64,000 nucleotides of DNA, from contig CASFJK010000001.1 in assembly GCA_949295025.1 (NCBI GenBank), positions 186,001 to 250,000 of the forward strand, read 5' to 3'. The notes below the pieces were generated by a model, which saw only the letters and a list, made by a program, of their open reading frames with translations, ran no database searches and was not told the origin of the DNA. Of this stretch, positions 44,522 to 53,516 are shown piece by piece. The DNA comes from an uncultured Pseudomonadota bacterium. GTDB taxonomy: Bacteria; Pseudomonadota; Alphaproteobacteria; RF32; CAG-239. A program made the translations under genes and the position numbers. Position 1 is the stretch's first letter; each line of letters opens with the position of its first letter.

Positions 44522-46756
44522 ATGGAACTGACATCATTACAATTAAAGACAACAACAGATATCTTAAATTTATATAACCCAAATGAAAAGGTTATATGTG
44601 AATTTAAATCTCCAACAGGTAGTGGTAAAACTTTAATGGCATCTTATTTTATATCTGCCTTAATTGAACAGAATCCAAATGATAAGTTTATTTTTGTCAT
44701 AGCAACCCCTTCTTCATCATCACTACCATACTTTTTTGAACAAAAAATAAACAAATACAAGGTTGATTTGCCATATTCAAATTTTGAGGCAGAGTATATC
44801 CAATCTCCATCATCTGCCAAAACAGATAAAACAGAAAGCATAGAGAAAATAATACCTGAACAAAATAAGGTTTATATTTTTGGAAAAGCTTCTTTTGGAA
44901 AAGGAAGAATATTAAGTGAATATGGAATCATTGATGATTTTGTAGTGTCAGCAATAGATAAAGGTTATAAACTCATTTATATTAGAGATGAGGCTCATAT
45001 TGGTGGTGAAAAACAAACCAAAGATGAAAATTTTGAAACATTAATGAATAACAATGCTTCCTTTGTTCTGAAAATGACAGCAACACCAGATAATAACAAT
45101 CCTTTTACAAAAAAAGTAATATTAAAAGAAAGCCAATTAAACAATCCTGTTCTAAATGATGGCAAGTGGCTATTAAAAACAATCCCAGTATCATTATTAG
45201 ATAAAGATTTAGAAGACACAGAAATCTTGGAAGATGCTATTAAACATTTTAAAAAAATAAAAGAGGATTATGCCAAACTTAATATTGGTATTCATCCTGC
45301 AATGCTTATTCAAGTGGATAATGATGCTCCAACAGATAAAATTAAATCCCAAAAATTTAAAGAGGCACTGATTGAAATAAAAAAAACATTTGATGCTCAT
45401 AATATTGCTTGGGTTCAATACTTTGGAAACAATGATAAGGATTCAAATAGAGTTTATAAAAAAGATTTTACTTTGGATGAAATTACTGAAAACAATAACA
45501 TCATTGATGCTATTATATTTAAAATAGGTCCTTCAACAGGTTGGGATATTCCAAGAGCAAATATGCTTATTCAATTAAGAAATGTATCTTCTTCAAGTCT
45601 TAATATTCAAACTTTAGGAAGAATTAAAAGAAATCCATATCCAAATCTTGAATGGAATGAAACAACATCAAAATATTATATCTATTCTAATACCCAAAAA
45701 ACAAATGATGATGTAAGTGAATATAATTATAAGGTTAGAGATAAATTTTCTACTGAAACATTTTTATCTATAGATATAGAAAATAAAGCAGAAATTAAAG
45801 ATTCTAAATCCAATGAGGAATTTAAAAAGAATTTTAGCTCTTGGCTATATGGGGTGGAAAATCCAATTTTACAAGAAGTAGAGAGTACATTTATTGATAA
45901 TCACAAGACATATAGAAAAGTTTTAAGTACTGCAAAAGGTAATCAAATTTACACAACAATAACAAATCCATTTATCTTTTTAAGAGACTACAAAAGGTTT
46001 ATAACTGTAAATAAGCAATTGTGTGATTTAATAAAACCAATCACAGATATTTTTTGTGATAAACATAAGATTCAAAAAAAATTTCTAAATATAATATTAT
46101 TGAATAGCCATAAGAAAGATATATTAAACATTATCTCAAAAACAAGAACAAGAAAGCCAAAATACAAGATTACAGAACATCCTTATAATCCTGTCTTTTA
46201 CAAAGAGATTTATGAAAAAGACCAAGAAAAAAAGAAAATTTCAAAAAGAGATTATCTCTTTGGCATAAATGAAGATGATATGCTGAATGGAAATCAGCAA
46301 CCACTAGATTCTACCCCAGAAAAAGTTGTATTTAATTTAATACAAAATTATACAGAAGATTATGAAGGTATACATATATGGGCAAAAAATCTAACAGCAT
46401 CAAATATTTTTGGAGAATATTTAGATGATATGCTTAATGTTAAAAAAAGTTATTTTGACTTCATATTGAAATTTGAGAATGGCTTCTATCTTTATATTGA
46501 AGTGAAAGGAATACCGGATATCAATGCTGATAAAACAGAATTATTGAAAAGTGCTTATTCTGATTATTTTAATAAAAGAATTGATGATTTATTTTCTCCC
46601 AAATTAGCTATAGCTGTGTGGGAAGTTAATACTACAAATAATAACTATTCTATACATTCCTCAGTGTATTATGATAAACAAACAATCACAGAAAACTTAA
46701 ATAAATTCTCTGCAGAGCAATTGTTGGATAAATTAGCCAATTTAAATATAAAATAA
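44522..46756 (+). CDS. Type III restriction endonuclease subunit (Res)
   Basis: The 744-residue protein is a superfamily 2 helicase-nuclease. Walker A lies in FKSPTGSGKTLMAS (about residues 28-41), the DEAH box in YIRDEAHIGGE (about 155), and motif III in KMTATPDNN. Helicase C-terminal motifs are IFKIGPSTGWDIPRANMLIQLR and TLGRIKRNP. A PD-(D/E)xK-type nuclease occupies the C terminus (YFDFILKFENGFYLYIEVKGI, about 640-665). It cuts DNA when complexed with Mod at unmethylated sites. All key motifs appear intact. Confidence 0.92.
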   Translation: MELTSLQLKTTTDILNLYNPNEKVICEFKSPTGSGKTLMASYFISALIEQNPNDKFIFVIATPSSSSLPYFFEQKINKYKVDLPYSNFEAEYIQSPSSAKTDKTESIEKIIPEQNKVYIFGKASFGKGRILSEYGIIDDFVVSAIDKGYKLIYIRDEAHIGGEKQTKDENFETLMNNNASFVLKMTATPDNNNPFTKKVILKESQLNNPVLNDGKWLLKTIPVSLLDKDLEDTEILEDAIKHFKKIKEDYAKLNIGIHPAMLIQVDNDAPTDKIKSQKFKEALIEIKKTFDAHNIAWVQYFGNNDKDSNRVYKKDFTLDEITENNNIIDAIIFKIGPSTGWDIPRANMLIQLRNVSSSSLNIQTLGRIKRNPYPNLEWNETTSKYYIYSNTQKTNDDVSEYNYKVRDKFSTETFLSIDIENKAEIKDSKSNEEFKKNFSSWLYGVENPILQEVESTFIDNHKTYRKVLSTAKGNQIYTTITNPFIFLRDYKRFITVNKQLCDLIKPITDIFCDKHKIQKKFLNIILLNSHKKDILNIISKTRTRKPKYKITEHPYNPVFYKEIYEKDQEKKKISKRDYLFGINEDDMLNGNQQPLDSTPEKVVFNLIQNYTEDYEGIHIWAKNLTASNIFGEYLDDMLNVKKSYFDFILKFENGFYLYIEVKGIPDINADKTELLKSAYSDYFNKRIDDLFSPKLAIAVWEVNTTNNNYSIHSSVYYDKQTITENLNKFSAEQLLDKLANLNIK

Positions 46757-46904
46757 ATTTACAGTGTTTTATTCAGATTAAGCTGTAAATTTAGAGTAGA
46801 GGCTGATTTAACAATTTTAAAACTGTAAAGTTGAGGTTAAAATACTTGACAATTTTACAGTTTTTATCTATTGTAAAGCTATGTATAAGATTTTAACTTT
46901 ACAG
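46756..46904. promoter_or_regulatory. Array of TTTACAG/CTGTAAA sites over the second recombinase promoter
   Basis: Five copies in either orientation: 46758-46764, 46783-46789, 46823-46829, 46854-46860 and 46898-46904. They form two inverted repeats, AATTTACAG/CTGTAAATT and AAAACTGTAAA/TTTACAGTTTT. One copy sits in the spacer of a predicted promoter (TTGACA 46846-46851, 17 nt, TATTGT 46869-46874), and the last touches the ribosome site. Probable operator array. Confidence 0.6.
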
Positions 46905-46912
46905 GTGATGAT

Positions 46913-47464
46913 ATGATTTTTAATTATAAGAGAGTATCTACAATAGAGCAAAGCACAGAAAGACAGTTATTAAATATCAAGTGTGATAGAGAATTTGAAG
47001 ACAAGCTATCTGGAAAAGACAGAAATAGGCCTCAACTAGAATTATTGCTTTCTATTATTAGAGAAGGAGACCTCATCAATGTGCATTCTATGGACAGATT
47101 GGCTAGAAATACCAGAGATTTGTTAAATTTGGTGGAAGAAATAACATCAAAAGGTGTCACTATAAAATTCCATAAGGAAAATCTGACTTTTGAAGTAGGT
47201 AAAAATGACCCATACCAAAAATTGATGATGACAATGCTTGGAGCAGTTGCTGAACTTGAGAGAAGTTTAATCCTTGAAAGACAAAGAGAAGGAATTGCTT
47301 TGGCTAAAATGAAAGGCAAATATAAGGGAGGAAAGCATAAATTATCTCCTCAAGAGGTTTCAGAACTTAAAGAGCTAGCTAATTCTCAAAAAATTTCTCT
47401 CTCAGAATTGGCAAGAAAGTATCATATATCCAGACCTACTTTGTATTTATATCTGAAAAATTAA
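46913..47464 (+). CDS. Serine recombinase (resolvase family), 183 aa
   Basis: N-terminal catalytic domain with Ser in NYKRVSTIEQSTERQ, then SMDRLARNTRDLLNLV and MTMLGAVAELERSLILERQREGIALAKMKGKYKGGK. A C-terminal HTH (KISLSELARKYHISRPTLYLYL) follows. The Arg of the usual Y-x-R-x-S motif is Lys here (YKRVS). It is distinct from the island's other recombinase, being closer to Tn3/Hin-type resolvases. The TTTACAG array over its promoter suggests autoregulation. Confidence 0.9.
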   Translation: MIFNYKRVSTIEQSTERQLLNIKCDREFEDKLSGKDRNRPQLELLLSIIREGDLINVHSMDRLARNTRDLLNLVEEITSKGVTIKFHKENLTFEVGKNDPYQKLMMTMLGAVAELERSLILERQREGIALAKMKGKYKGGKHKLSPQEVSELKELANSQKISLSELARKYHISRPTLYLYLKN

Positions 47465-47700
47465 ACTCCAACATCCTAGTGCTGTTGGAGCTATTTAATG
47501 TAACATATATAATTATTGAAACAAATTCATATTTATTTATCTGAAAAGCCTACTTTTGATAAATTTTTTTCAAAAAAATAAAAAAAGAGGGCTCCTTTTT
47601 ATTATTTGTTATGATAGATTTTTTATGGATGCTAAAAACTGTATAAACAGATAGGGTGGAGTTGGTGTTTTTGCCACTCCACTTTGTTTAATAAAAAAAA
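47465..47700. other. Intergenic region with two hairpins, no gene seen
   Basis: CTCCAAC...GTTGGAG directly after the recombinase (about 47466-47491) could end that transcript. A second stem GTGGAGT...ACTCCAC (about 47658-47683) lies at the end of the convergent radical SAM operon. Neither has a strong T-run. Confidence 0.45.
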
Positions 47701-48771
47701 TTACAGAGAACATAAATTATTACATAAGTTTAGCTTGCATTTTCCAACACATTTATTTTTTAACAGGCAAGAAGAACAGCTATCTATTTGAATGTTCCTA
47801 AACTGATTAAACACCTCTGAATCCCATACTTCTTTAATGGTTGAATTTTGCATATTAACCTTAAAATCACCTCTATCACAATCAAAAGAACAGGGATAAG
47901 CATTTAATTCTGAATCTATGTACATAGAAAATCTGGCTGCTTCACAAAAATCTAAGGAATTTTCTAAAACAGATTGGCATTTTCTTAGCAATGCTGGTGT
48001 GCAGCAAGTATCAAACCCTATTCTGAAAGAAAAATTATTTAATTGTACTAAATCTAAAAAATGAATAAATTCCTTATTCTGCAAGGATATTTCATTAATT
48101 TTATTTCCTAATCCAGTTCCTTTGTATAATAAAAATATAATAGCATTAATTCCCTGAGGAAAAAGATTATGTTCAAGCCTATATACAGCATCTTTTATGC
48201 TATTTTTAGAAAGGACATAATGAATATTTGTTCTGCATCCAGCTTTTACCAATTTATTAATTGCTTCTATTGTCATTGGATTAGATTCTTGACCATCTTT
48301 TAATGTAGTATAAAAAGAAACAGCTACAGCTCCACAATATGTTTTCATAGCAGATATTTCATTATCTGACATAAAGTATCCAGTTGTAGTTAAATTAGGG
48401 ACAATATTATATTTTCTAGAAAGCTTCAGAATTTCTAGAAAATCAGGATGCTTGTTGGGGTCTCCTGCTCCACCTAAGGCAATTTGAAATGTCTTGCCAG
48501 AGGCCTCTTTAACAATTCTTTGAAAATCAATTAGCTTCATATGAGGTTTATGCTTTTTTATTGCACTTTGGTAACAATCAACACCTGCTTTTTTACAAAT
48601 TCCTAATGAAGCAACATGACAACTTCCCATAATTCCAACATCTATTAATTCAGGAAAAGACCTTTGTACTGGGGTGGATTGAGTTCCTTCAATATCTCCT
48701 CTATAAAGGAAGCCATTTTTGGGGTTAAAAATTTCAAAGAAATTATATTTTGTATCTTTATAAATAATCAT
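47701..48771 (-). CDS. Radical SAM/SPASM-like enzyme with atypical CX7CX6C motif (356 aa)
   Basis: Radical SAM enzymes cleave S-adenosylmethionine at a [4Fe-4S] cluster. After ELIDVGIMGS the candidate cluster cysteines are C51, C59 and C66 (CHVASLGIC...DCYQ), spaced CX7CX6C and not CX3CX2C. Next come IALGGAGDP (the GGE-like SAM-binding segment), LTTTGYFMSD and VAVSFYTTL. The C-terminal part has a SPASM-like Cys cluster: CCTPALLRKC, AYPCSFDCDRGDF and SCSSCLLKNKCVGKC. SPASM enzymes usually modify peptides. It is the last gene of a six-gene operon, 3 nt after the small FVTNSSS protein, its likely substrate (inference). Confidence 0.78.
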   Translation of the reverse strand: MIIYKDTKYNFFEIFNPKNGFLYRGDIEGTQSTPVQRSFPELIDVGIMGSCHVASLGICKKAGVDCYQSAIKKHKPHMKLIDFQRIVKEASGKTFQIALGGAGDPNKHPDFLEILKLSRKYNIVPNLTTTGYFMSDNEISAMKTYCGAVAVSFYTTLKDGQESNPMTIEAINKLVKAGCRTNIHYVLSKNSIKDAVYRLEHNLFPQGINAIIFLLYKGTGLGNKINEISLQNKEFIHFLDLVQLNNFSFRIGFDTCCTPALLRKCQSVLENSLDFCEAARFSMYIDSELNAYPCSFDCDRGDFKVNMQNSTIKEVWDSEVFNQFRNIQIDSCSSCLLKNKCVGKCKLNLCNNLCSL

Positions 48772-48774
48772 GTC

Positions 48775-49155
48775 TTACCAAATACAATTTTGCCCATCTA
48801 GAAAAAAATCATCATCATCTATTATAAAAGAATCTGTTGTAAAAAAACTAGTAATGATATTATCATCTGAATTAGTTTTTCCTACTAATATATAATATCC
48901 TGAATTTTTATAGCTTTTCCATTTGTTGGCAGTGCTTTTACCAAACATTTTCCTAACTTTATTATATGTTAATTTCTCTTCTTGATTTATTCCTTTTAAT
49001 ATGCATGAAGCTAATTGAATTCCTACCTCTTTTAGAGGAGAATCTTCTAAAAATCCTAATTTTTTGTACAGATTATCAACAGTGAGTTCTTCTTTACTCA
49101 TAATTATGAAATTAGTTGAAGAGCTATTTGTAACAAAACCATTTCTAATTTTCAT
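48775..49155 (-). CDS. Small protein starting MKIRNGFVTNSSSTNFII (126 aa), possible radical SAM substrate
   Basis: The start at 49155 is set by GGAGAAAG five nt upstream and puts the Ser/Thr/Asn-rich motif GFVTNSSSTNF exactly at the N terminus. I recall N termini of the type RNGFVSNSSSSSF in many unrelated hypothetical proteins of phages and bacteria; this is memory, not a search. The rest has no known domain; the tail is acidic (FIIDDDDFFLDGQ) and ends NCIW. It overlaps the upstream gene by 11 bp and is followed 3 nt later by the radical SAM gene, so modification of this protein is a strong possibility. Confidence 0.7.
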   Translation of the reverse strand: MKIRNGFVTNSSSTNFIIMSKEELTVDNLYKKLGFLEDSPLKEVGIQLASCILKGINQEEKLTYNKVRKMFGKSTANKWKSYKNSGYYILVGKTNSDDNIITSFFTTDSFIIDDDDFFLDGQNCIW

Positions 49156-49558
49156 TAAAACTTTCTCCAAAAAAATCATTAAACAAATTTAGAAAAAATT
49201 CATCCTCTGTCAGAAATTGTACATTATATTCATTAACATCATTAAGATTGGTATAATAACAATTATGTTTTTTAAAATAACAAATCTCTTTTTTAAAAAG
49301 TTTATGTCGTATTTTTAAATAGTCAGAAAAGCTATCAAATTCTTTTGAATAATACTTATGATACTCTTTTTTTAAACTAACTGCATATTTAGCATATCTA
49401 TTAAACATTTTTTCTACAATCCTAGCAGCATAAGAACCTTTTTTAACCTGAGCCATTTTTAAAAAAGAGTTTAGATTGCTATTCTTTTTAGTCTTTATGT
49501 AATATAGAAAAGCTTCATCATAATCATTTTGATTCTTGATTTTTAAATATTTATACAT
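49145..49558 (-). CDS. Hypothetical protein (137 aa)
   Basis: Unrecognised, Lys- and Tyr-rich, helical protein (EKMFNRYAKYAVSLKKEYHKYYSKEF). It has no membrane segment or known motif. It overlaps the NTPase gene by 8 bp and the small FVTNSSS gene by 11 bp, so it is translationally coupled to both. In this operon it may be an adaptor or effector, but the sequence gives no direct hint. Confidence 0.7.
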   Translation of the reverse strand: MYKYLKIKNQNDYDEAFLYYIKTKKNSNLNSFLKMAQVKKGSYAARIVEKMFNRYAKYAVSLKKEYHKYYSKEFDSFSDYLKIRHKLFKKEICYFKKHNCYYTNLNDVNEYNVQFLTEDEFFLNLFNDFFGESFNEN

Positions 49559-51692
49559 TTTCCTTTTTTAATTCCCTGATAAAATTCTGACATCTTTGTT
49601 TTAAAATGCTACAGCTACTTTTTTTTGTAATATTATCTAATATGATTTCAATATTTTTATATTTTTTAATCAAATCATACAAAAAATTTTTTTTATGATA
49701 ATCATCTGATAAATAACAAATCAAAATCAATTGTATAAAGATATCTAAATTATCTGCTAAAAGTTTTCTATCTACTACTTCTAAAGATTTACTGCTTACT
49801 ACTAATAAAGCACCTATATTTTCATAATTCATTAAGATATTATAAAATATATCCAAAGAATAACAACCATGTTGCAACTCATTAATTACTAAAAATTTAA
49901 ATAATATAAATATATCATTATTTGCTAATCCAAATCCTGTATATTCTTTAAATACTGATAATATATAAATATATTCAAAATCTAACAACTCTTTGTTACA
50001 GTTGAAAATAATGTTAAGTCCCATATTAACAAAAGTTTTGTTTTCATTATTGTTTATGGAGAATATTCTTTCTTTCAAAAATTTGTTAATAATTTCCAGA
50101 CATAGAATAGTGTTGTTCTCAGCTCTAAAATGAGCATATGAATAAGTCAGGATTCCTTCAAATGGAGAAAGATGAGATTGTTGCATTTTAGTCAATGTAT
50201 CAAATAATAATTGATAGTGTTTCATATTTTCATTTTGACAATTGGATATTAAATATTTTGCTATGCAATAATCTCTTAACTCATCAAATACAAAATAAAA
50301 CTCTTCATCAGCCTCTTCACTAATAAACCCTTTATGTTTTATAATTTTTCTGCTCATTAATAAGTTTTCATCACATATTTTTCTAAATTCATTTAATTGA
50401 AAAGAGGTTAAATTTAATCTACTTCCACAAATTTTATCATAATTTTCTTGTTCAACCATTTTTGAGATTAATCTGTTGATATATAAACATATGTCAGGAA
50501 CTTTTGTTTCTAGGTTATGAATAAAATTTTTATAAATTTCATATCTATTTAAATTAACAAAATTGTCTTTTTTATTTTTACAATATTCAAAAAAGATTCT
50601 CATTAGCAATAAAGAATTCATCAAATAATGAAAAATATTATAACTAATTTTTCCTTTAAAATTATAATAAGCCTTGTAAGTTTGATATAAAAAAGAAACT
50701 GTCCTAGGATTTATATTAGAACTTAAATAATAATTTTCCATATCATATACAAAAGGAGAAATTTCTGAATCAATAAAAATTTTATTATACCTTTCTTCAA
50801 AGTATTCACTTCTGCAAGATATTAAAATTTTTATTGTTCTAAATTTTAATAAGTTATGTAACAATTTAGGCAAAGTATTTTTAAATTCAGAACTATCATT
50901 TTCATTAATAGCATCTATTACTATGAATAAATTAGTTCTCAATATAATATTTTTAATATTAAGTAAATTCAAAGAAAAATTTGGAAATATTTTAATTGGC
51001 AAGTGTAACTTTTCTAACAAATCAGCCTCTACATTAGACAAATCTCTAGAATTTACAAATACACAAGTATTTTTTAACTTTATAATTAAAGAAACTAAGT
51101 TACAAAGAATACTGGTTTTCCCATTTCCAGCACTTCCTTTCAATAATACCAGTCTCTCTGTTGCAAGGACTACTTTTCTCAAAATTTTTTCTAATTGATA
51201 TTTTTTTAAGGAGCAGTTATGTGTATTATCTTTTTCTCCAACATCTAAATTTATTAACAGCTCTTTGTTACAGGGATATTGGTTATAAAGTTCTTTATTT
51301 TTTTCTATACATTTTTTTATTTTGTTAAGAGACATAATTTTATTTAATTTAAATGAAATAGCTTTATTCTTAATATGAGTCTTAAGGAAATTGCCATTTT
51401 CATCATTATATAAGTTATTAAAATCATTAATGATTCTAGTCTTCCACTTTCCTCCATATACAAAATATCTTAAAGATTCTTTTGTCTCCCCTAATTCAAC
51501 ATATAAATCTTCTAAATATTTTTCTTCTTTTTTAAATTTATCAATTAATTTTTGAGAGTCTTTATTAACTAGTTTTCTATTAAAAAATAGATTTATAAAG
51601 GGAAGAATCAAAATGAAAAGAAGTGTTTCAATATTAGAGAATAAATCTTTAATATCTATTATGTTTTGTAAATAACTTGGTAATTCTATCAT
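49551..51692 (-). CDS. Membrane-anchored NACHT/STAND-type NTPase (713 aa)
   Basis: An N-terminal transmembrane helix (LLFILILPFINLFF, about residues 23-37) is followed by a charged linker. The NTPase has Walker A GSAGNGKT (186-193), Walker B LFIVIDAINEND (around 255-266) and sensor ILISCRSEYFEERY. Asp-Ala-Ile-Asn-Glu after four hydrophobic residues is of NACHT/STAND style. The 400-residue C-terminal helical part is probably the sensor. Such proteins oligomerise on sensing phage components. Its start directly abuts the rloB-like stop, so it is part of the same operon. Confidence 0.82.
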   Translation of the reverse strand: MIELPSYLQNIIDIKDLFSNIETLLFILILPFINLFFNRKLVNKDSQKLIDKFKKEEKYLEDLYVELGETKESLRYFVYGGKWKTRIINDFNNLYNDENGNFLKTHIKNKAISFKLNKIMSLNKIKKCIEKNKELYNQYPCNKELLINLDVGEKDNTHNCSLKKYQLEKILRKVVLATERLVLLKGSAGNGKTSILCNLVSLIIKLKNTCVFVNSRDLSNVEADLLEKLHLPIKIFPNFSLNLLNIKNIILRTNLFIVIDAINENDSSEFKNTLPKLLHNLLKFRTIKILISCRSEYFEERYNKIFIDSEISPFVYDMENYYLSSNINPRTVSFLYQTYKAYYNFKGKISYNIFHYLMNSLLLMRIFFEYCKNKKDNFVNLNRYEIYKNFIHNLETKVPDICLYINRLISKMVEQENYDKICGSRLNLTSFQLNEFRKICDENLLMSRKIIKHKGFISEEADEEFYFVFDELRDYCIAKYLISNCQNENMKHYQLLFDTLTKMQQSHLSPFEGILTYSYAHFRAENNTILCLEIINKFLKERIFSINNNENKTFVNMGLNIIFNCNKELLDFEYIYILSVFKEYTGFGLANNDIFILFKFLVINELQHGCYSLDIFYNILMNYENIGALLVVSSKSLEVVDRKLLADNLDIFIQLILICYLSDDYHKKNFLYDLIKKYKNIEIILDNITKKSSCSILKQRCQNFIRELKKENV

Positions 51693-52286
51693 TTACATAG
51701 TTCCATTCTTTAATAACTCAGAAATTACTTTATGCATATTTGTATAAGGATTAGAGTTTTCATCTAAATCCAATTCTTCTGCATTTTTTATAGCAAAATC
51801 CAAACCTTCCTTTAAATCATTGAAGATATCTGATTTGGCTTTTAGCTGAGGCAATTCATAAGCTGTTTTGAATTTTTTATTATATAAATTTCTAAAATAT
51901 TCACAGCATTCTTTAGCATTTAAAAATGATTTACTGGTTTTTTGAATATGAAGTAAAAGCCAATACTCATAACAAGGAACAGAAACAGCTTCAATAAAAC
52001 CTTCTGTCCTACATTCTTGTATTACCCTTTTGAATTCAACATCAGAACTATCATCCTTGTCAAAAAAACAGTAAATTTTGACAAACTCCTTATCTATAAA
52101 GGAATTATATTTTTCTTTTGCTGTTCTTAAAACATTATCAGGACTTGTGCCATAAGCATTTTCTGCTTTAATGTTAATTCCTTTTGCTTTTCCCAATCCT
52201 TGCATATAGTATTTGGAAGATTTGCTATCTTCACAAACAAAAAGATGTAAAGGTTGTAACTGTCTATTTCTTTGAGACCTTGCCAT
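51693..52286 (-). CDS. RloB-like TOPRIM-type protein (197 aa)
   Basis: Matches the RloB family seen next to RloA ATPases. An early Glu in LHLFVCEDSKSSKYYMQGL, the acidic pair in VKIYCFFDKDDSSD and VPCYEYWLLLHI give a TOPRIM-like metal site. RloA/RloB pairs resemble the AbiL abortive-infection pair and, in architecture, PARIS (ATPase plus TOPRIM effector). It is thus the probable nuclease effector controlled by the ATPase encoded 3 nt upstream. Confidence 0.85.
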   Translation of the reverse strand: MARSQRNRQLQPLHLFVCEDSKSSKYYMQGLGKAKGINIKAENAYGTSPDNVLRTAKEKYNSFIDKEFVKIYCFFDKDDSSDVEFKRVIQECRTEGFIEAVSVPCYEYWLLLHIQKTSKSFLNAKECCEYFRNLYNKKFKTAYELPQLKAKSDIFNDLKEGLDFAIKNAEELDLDENSNPYTNMHKVISELLKNGTM

Positions 52287-52289
52287 TAT

Positions 52290-53444
52290 TTAGTCTCCAT
52301 TTATATGAGGAACAGCACCAAATATACCATACATATATTCATTATAAAAAGTGCCTTTTCTTCTTTTAATCTGTTTGAAGTCACTTAATGAATACAATTC
52401 ACTGGAATATCCATTTTCTTTTGATGTAAACCAAATCTGGTCTCTGGTTAAGTGTTCTCCATCCATTAAATAATGAGCATGAGAGGTAAAAATAAGTTGA
52501 GCTCCCTTAGGATTTGTTTGGGGTGAATTGAACAAATCTACCAAATACTTTACTAAATGAGGATGAAGAGAATTATCCAACTCATCAATAAAGAGCACAC
52601 TTCCTTTATCTAACACCCAGAAAATATCTTCAGACAGACACAGTAACATCTGAGTTCCATCAGATTCTTCTAACATAAAGTCAAAAGTAATCTCCTGTCC
52701 ATCCTCACTTTTATGTGTTGAATACAAACCATCTCTATTTACAATTAATTTTGTAATAGGAATATCTGCTTTTCTTAAAAATTCAGCTTTTTTCTGTAAA
52801 TTAGATTTAGAAGACAATATCTTATCTTTCAAAACATCTTTATAATCAATGCTAAGAATATCAATATCCATAATCCAATTATATATATCTAAAATATGCT
52901 GGTCTTGATTATTTCTATTGTTGACTAACTCACTGACAAGAAGTCTTGTCTTAATAGTCTGTTTTGCTATTTCTTTATCTAAACCATAAGGGCTATTAAA
53001 ATCTTCAGAAGTCCTTTTAAATAAGCACTTCTCTCTTTTATCTTCTTCTAATTCTGTATAATAAGCTTCTTCTTTTACAATTCCATTATCATTCAATTCC
53101 ACAAAATATCTATATGCTGTTTGATTTTTTATGAATTCAAATTCAAAAGTTGAATTTTTATTCTGCTCACTTAACTTATAAGCAGGAACTTCCATTTGCT
53201 CATTAAATCTCTTTAAATAACTTACTTCCATTAATCCCTGAAAATAAGAAACAGCATGAATAAAACTTGATTTTCCTGAAGCATTAGCTCCAAAAATTGC
53301 AGATGTTCTATAAACAACAGGAGATTTTTTATAACCTGTCTCTATTATATTATCTACTTCTCCATTATTGGTTAAGGGCTCCATAGAAAATTCAACTTCA
53401 TCCTTAAAACTTTTATAATTGCTAAATTTAAAACTTATCAGCAT
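52290..53444 (-). CDS. RloA-like ABC/AAA-type ATPase (384 aa)
   Basis: SMC/ABC-like ATPase of the AAA_21 type. N-terminal LISFKFSNYKSFKDEVEFSM and Walker A IFGANASGKSS (52-59) precede a coiled-coil/helical insertion. The signature region is followed by Walker B GSVLFIDELDNSLHPHL and the His switch IFTSHAHYLM. It pairs with the RloB-like protein and heads the six-gene operon. By analogy with AbiL and PARIS it would sense infection and release or activate the TOPRIM partner (inference). Confidence 0.88.
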   Translation of the reverse strand: MLISFKFSNYKSFKDEVEFSMEPLTNNGEVDNIIETGYKKSPVVYRTSAIFGANASGKSSFIHAVSYFQGLMEVSYLKRFNEQMEVPAYKLSEQNKNSTFEFEFIKNQTAYRYFVELNDNGIVKEEAYYTELEEDKREKCLFKRTSEDFNSPYGLDKEIAKQTIKTRLLVSELVNNRNNQDQHILDIYNWIMDIDILSIDYKDVLKDKILSSKSNLQKKAEFLRKADIPITKLIVNRDGLYSTHKSEDGQEITFDFMLEESDGTQMLLCLSEDIFWVLDKGSVLFIDELDNSLHPHLVKYLVDLFNSPQTNPKGAQLIFTSHAHYLMDGEHLTRDQIWFTSKENGYSSELYSLSDFKQIKRRKGTFYNEYMYGIFGAVPHINGD

Positions 53445-53487
53445 ATAAACACCATTCTTTGCAAATTTTTAACATAGATATGCATCT

Positions 53488-53516
53488 AATATATGAAATA
53501 TATATAAATAAGTCAA
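53488..53516 (-). promoter_or_regulatory. Predicted promoter of the six-gene defence operon
   Basis: On the - strand TTGACT (53511-53516), a 17-nt spacer and TATATT (53488-53493), about 44 nt before the rloA-like start. Confidence 0.6.

Noticed and set aside
42002-47464. R-M genes between two serine recombinases considered as an invertible phase-variation cassette
   Set aside because: I found no matching inverted recombination sites flanking a segment, and mod and res have single complete target-recognition and nuclease regions with no partial copies.
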